Shown piece by piece: positions 5,379-7,200 of a DNA stretch of 7,200 nt. The stretch covers positions 4,404-11,603 of the forward strand of contig PMCE01000170.1 in assembly GCA_003154025.1 (NCBI GenBank), in the 5' to 3' direction. The notes below the pieces were generated by a model. It was not told where the DNA came from, made no database searches, and saw only the letters and a list, made by a program, of their open reading frames with translations. The position numbers were made by a program, and so were the translations under genes. This DNA comes from Syntrophaceae bacterium (GTDB lineage Bacteria; Desulfobacterota; SM23-61). Each line of letters begins with the position of its first letter. The first letter of the stretch is position 1.

Positions 5379-5927
5379 ATGAACAAAAAGATTTTGGCTG
5401 GTCTGCTAATGGTGCTAGGTATGGCGCTTTACGCTGGCATTTCGGGGGCAGCGGAGAAAGCAGAGGGAAAAGTGGCTCCAACCATAACCGCTTCTTTTGC
5501 GGCCTCGGAGATAACCCCGGGTGCCACTTGGAAGATATACTTGAAGGCTTCCGCTCCCGACGGGGACATGAGATACATCGTCGCCACGGTGAAGCAAGCG
5601 GGTGCGGGTGTTTCCCCGGTCAGCTTTACCCGAATCCGAGAGGAAAACAGGAAGGAGCTGTCCGGGTATGTCTATGTGAACACGTTGTCCGGGTCTAACT
5701 ATAGCTCGCTTCTTTACTATGGGCTTACCCTGACGATTTGGATCCAGGACAGGGGCGGGAATTTCAGCAATCCCGTGGAGGTTCCGCTGACCTTTGGTAG
5801 TCGGGTGGAAGCTCAGGCGGCCCCTCCCGCCGGAGCCTATAAGGAGCAGGACCTGGGCCCGATCATGGTTCCCCTGCGGGCCGTCAGCGCCCATAATGAA
5901 ATGGGCGCATTTGGAATGACGCCGTAA
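5379..5927 (+). CDS. Secreted protein of unknown function, predicted beta-sandwich
   Basis: A 182-residue protein. MNKKILAGLLMVLGMALYAGISGAA is a clear Sec signal peptide, with cleavage likely after Ala25. The mature part (about 35-140) is rich in alternating hydrophobic strands: APTITASFA, TWKIYLKASAPDGDM, YIVATVKQAG, ELSGYVYVNT and LTLTIWIQDRGGNFS. This suggests an immunoglobulin-like beta-sandwich in the periplasm or outside the cell. A Pro- and Ala-rich linker and a short tail (QDLGPIMVPLRAVSA) follow. No cysteine or catalytic motif is seen. ATG 5379 is preferred, with GGAG at 5365-5368 ten bases before it; a GTG at 5370 would add three residues. Similar proteins are, from memory, common and uncharacterised in Desulfobacterota. 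The gene is divergent from the acyl-CoA dehydrogenase and shares no clear functional link with it. Confidence 0.85.
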   Translation: MNKKILAGLLMVLGMALYAGISGAAEKAEGKVAPTITASFAASEITPGATWKIYLKASAPDGDMRYIVATVKQAGAGVSPVSFTRIREENRKELSGYVYVNTLSGSNYSSLLYYGLTLTIWIQDRGGNFSNPVEVPLTFGSRVEAQAAPPAGAYKEQDLGPIMVPLRAVSAHNEMGAFGMTP

Positions 5928-5940
5928 CGCCTCATGACCC

Positions 5941-5972
5941 GCTTGCCCTCCGAAGCCTATGGGAGGGTAAGC
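5941..5972 (+). terminator. Hairpin after the secreted-protein gene
   Basis: GCTTGCCCTCC (5941-5951) pairs with GGAGGGTAAGC (5962-5972) in 11 positions, one of them G-T, around a 10-base loop. It begins 14 bases after the stop codon, where a terminator is expected. There is no following T run, so it may be a Rho-linked or 3'-stabilising hairpin instead. Confidence 0.45.
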
Positions 5973-5995
5973 CTCTCAGGGATTCGCCAACTTTA

Positions 5996-6140
5996 AAACC
6001 ACAGATAGGTTAAAAAGAATTTCTTCACCGCTTTTGAAGGTGAAGATGGGTGCTTTAGCAGGTCGCCGCAAAACTTTTTTGAGTGTCATGGCGAGCAGAG
6101 CGAAGCAATCCCATTCATAATTTCTGTGAAATCTGCCGTC
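5996..6140. repeat. Patchwork of dispersed-repeat fragments in a convergent intergenic region
   Basis: This noncoding stretch lies between two convergent genes. It holds AACCACAGAT near the left end and, inverted, a matching GCAGATTTCACAGAAATT at the right end. A hairpin CTTCACC/GGTGAAG (6023-6029 and 6039-6045) lies inside. At 6085-6112 is a GTCATGGCGAGCAGAGCGAA-type sequence, which closely resembles the GTCATTGCGAG...GCGAAGCAATC palindromic repeat known from many bacterial genomes. The pieces look like decayed dispersed repeats. No ORF or promoter is supported here. Confidence 0.5.
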
Positions 6141-6142
6141 CA

Positions 6143-6730
6143 TCAGCTCTCGGAGCGGTCTTGAATCCGCTTCACATCCTCGGGGGTGTTTAAGTTCAGG
6201 AAGGAGGTCATTTGGGGGTCAAAGGGAAGAATTTCTTCGGTCGAGACTTCCCGTTTCTTTACCCGGTGGAAAAAGTCGATGATCTTCAGATTTCCCTGCC
6301 GCAGGAGGTCTTCCATGAAGGGCAGGCATCTCCGGGAATAGACCGCATGGAGAGGTTGCAGCCCGTCCGCGGTCCGCGGAATCACGATGTCATAGCCGGG
6401 GGAAAGACTTACCAAGTGGGACATCAAGTCCCGGTTGAGAAAAGGCATATCGCAGGCCGCTACAAAGGCGTGGGAGAAGGAGGAATGAAAGAGCCCCGTG
6501 AAGACTCCCCCCAGAGATCCCTTTTCGCGGTAGAGGTCAGTGATAATCCGCAGGTTCAGGTCCAAATAATCGCCGGGTGAATTCGTGACGAGCAATACTT
6601 CGGCGAAGAGTTCCCCAAAAATCTTCCGGGTCCGGTCGATGATCCTTTCGCCCTGAACCTCGAGGAAAGCTTTGTTTTGACCCATGCGGAGATTCTTCCC
6701 CCCCGCAAGGATGATCCCGGTTGTTTTCAC
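6143..6730 (-). CDS. mobA: MobA-type molybdenum cofactor guanylyltransferase
   Basis: A 195-residue protein of normal MobA length. It transfers GMP from GTP to molybdopterin, giving the guanine dinucleotide form used by formate dehydrogenases, nitrate reductases and similar enzymes. The nucleotide-binding loop is ILAGGKNLRMGQNKAF (7-22), with the key Lys20. ITDLY carries Asp65, GSLGGVFTGL (71-80) is the GPLAGI-like loop, and CDMPF (93-97) carries the metal-binding Asp94. PLHAVYSR (126-133) and the late FLNLNTPEDV (177-186) complete the family pattern. The start is GTG 6730, with no strong ribosome-binding site. It follows the lipoprotein gene by only 18 bp, so it is probably translated from the same transcript. 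AOR-type cofactors in archaea lack the nucleotide, so this MobA may serve other enzymes rather than the AOR in this window. A MobA-like protein with cytidylyl activity is less likely. Confidence 0.92.
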   Translation of the reverse strand: MKTTGIILAGGKNLRMGQNKAFLEVQGERIIDRTRKIFGELFAEVLLVTNSPGDYLDLNLRIITDLYREKGSLGGVFTGLFHSSFSHAFVAACDMPFLNRDLMSHLVSLSPGYDIVIPRTADGLQPLHAVYSRRCLPFMEDLLRQGNLKIIDFFHRVKKREVSTEEILPFDPQMTSFLNLNTPEDVKRIQDRSES

Positions 6731-6748
6731 CCATGCCGCCCAGACGGA

Positions 6749-7042
6749 TTATCTTCTTCGTTTCTTCAGGCTTTCCATCTCTTTCTGTAAATTACTGTTC
6801 TCTTCCTGGAGGGCTGAAATCTTCATGTTCAGTTCCGCGATCTGGCTGTGAACCGTAGAGAGCTCCGTGCGGAGACGATTGGTTTCGGATTTGAGCTTGT
6901 CATTATCCAAGGTGAGGTCCGCCACCTCCTTTTTTAACCTCTCGTTGGTGGCTTTGAGGTCTTCCCCGCAGCCCCCCGCGAAAAGACCGACCATCAGGAA
7001 AATGGCGAGAAAGCAAGTCCCCAATATTTTTTTCTGGCTCAT
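6749..7042 (-). CDS. Small coiled-coil lipoprotein
   Basis: A 97-residue protein. Residues 1-24 form a lipoprotein signal peptide with a short KK start and a hydrophobic core. The lipobox-like FAGGC follows, with Cys25 as the lipidated residue. The mature 73 residues are almost all one alpha-helical coiled coil, with regular Leu/Ile heptads (for example LKKEVADLTLDNDKLKSE and ISALQEENSNLQKEM) and a basic KKRRR tail. It resembles Lpp-like or envelope-spacer lipoproteins in form but not in sequence, and its function is unknown. Asp does not follow the Cys, so outer-membrane sorting is possible. Start ATG 7042 has AGGAG nine bases upstream and a sigma70-like promoter. It precedes mobA by 18 bp, yet no functional tie between the two is obvious. 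Confidence 0.88.
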   Translation of the reverse strand: MSQKKILGTCFLAIFLMVGLFAGGCGEDLKATNERLKKEVADLTLDNDKLKSETNRLRTELSTVHSQIAELNMKISALQEENSNLQKEMESLKKRRR

Positions 7043-7070
7043 GGATCGACGCTCCTATTTTTTTGATTTA

Positions 7071-7099
7071 TGTATATTCGGCGCAGGAGAAAAAGTCAA
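7071..7099 (-). promoter_or_regulatory. Sigma70-like promoter for the lipoprotein-mobA pair
   Basis: On the minus strand TTGACT (7094-7099) is followed by a 17-base spacer and TATACA (7071-7076). The -35 matches five and the -10 four of six consensus positions. Transcription would begin near 7064, giving a leader of about 20 bases that contains the AGGAG ribosome-binding site at 7052-7056. Confidence 0.55.
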
Positions 7100-7119
7100 G
7101 GCCCTTCGAAAAGGCGACA

Positions 7120-7148
7120 GCATAAAACGCATAGAGCATAGCGCATGG
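7120..7148. repeat. Short heptamer repeat cluster
   Basis: Three adjacent 7-bp units CGCATAG, AGCATAG and CGCATGG occupy 7128-7148, preceded by a looser AGCATAAAA. GCAT recurs four times. It lies upstream of the lipoprotein promoter, in DNA with no supported gene. It may be simple slippage or part of a dispersed intergenic repeat. Confidence 0.6.
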
Positions 7149-7156
7149 CGAAAGGA

Positions 7157-7184
7157 CCCTACACATTTATCCCTACACATTTAT
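7157..7184. repeat. Exact 14-bp tandem duplication
   Basis: CCCTACACATTTAT occurs twice without a gap, at 7157-7170 and 7171-7184. It lies at the right edge of the window in apparently noncoding DNA, so further copies beyond 7200 cannot be judged from the visible bases, although the sequence after 7184 (TCGGAAG) does not continue the unit. Confidence 0.9.
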
Positions 7185-7200
7185 TCGGAAGTCATGTATT

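Overview
The window looks like a chromosome fragment of a Gram-negative anaerobe, probably Desulfobacterota (the former Deltaproteobacteria). The evidence is an outer-membrane porin ending in phenylalanine, a lipoprotein, a secreted protein, a tungsten-type aldehyde ferredoxin oxidoreductase (AOR), a clostridial-type 2[4Fe-4S] ferredoxin, molybdopterin cofactor genes, and dispersed intergenic palindromes. The placement is inferred from gene content, not from a marker gene.

Layout, left to right. The 3' end of an OprB-like porin gene (+) enters from the left edge and converges on a minus-strand cluster. Read in its own direction, that cluster is: a sigma70-like promoter (3430-3457), a possible 16-codon leader ORF (3317-3367), moaD (3023-3262), an AOR-family gene (1243-2976), and a conserved-looking protein with a ThiS/MoaD-like beta-grasp domain (525-1148). 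A perfect 32-bp palindrome lies in the last gap. Upstream of it, also on the minus strand, are an acyl-CoA dehydrogenase (3874-5130) and a 56-residue two-cluster ferredoxin (3580-3750). They are separated by an imperfect inverted repeat built from 8-bp units. A short secreted protein of unknown function (5379-5927, +) is divergent from the dehydrogenase and has a possibly structured leader. After about 215 bp of repeat-rich noncoding DNA comes a minus-strand pair: a coiled-coil lipoprotein followed by mobA.

How the genes may work together. AOR enzymes use a tungsten- or molybdenum-bis-pterin cofactor and pass electrons to ferredoxin. MoaD supplies sulfur for the pterin dithiolene, so moaD-AOR is a plausible cofactor-plus-enzyme unit, and the nearby ferredoxin is a candidate acceptor. 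The acyl-CoA dehydrogenase suggests acyl-CoA or aromatic-acid degradation. MobA serves pterin-guanine-dinucleotide enzymes and need not be tied to the AOR.

Most unusual points: (1) an AOR between two beta-grasp proteins, one a normal MoaD ending in GG, the other with an internal LRRGG directly after its beta-grasp domain and a further 106 residues; (2) a C-x3-C-x3-C cluster motif in the AOR instead of the C-x2-C-x3-C of the archaeal enzyme; (3) an acyl-CoA dehydrogenase lacking the usual C-terminal catalytic glutamate but with one at the isovaleryl/long-chain position; (4) the 8-bp-unit inverted repeat. No mobile element, CRISPR array, rRNA or tRNA was seen.
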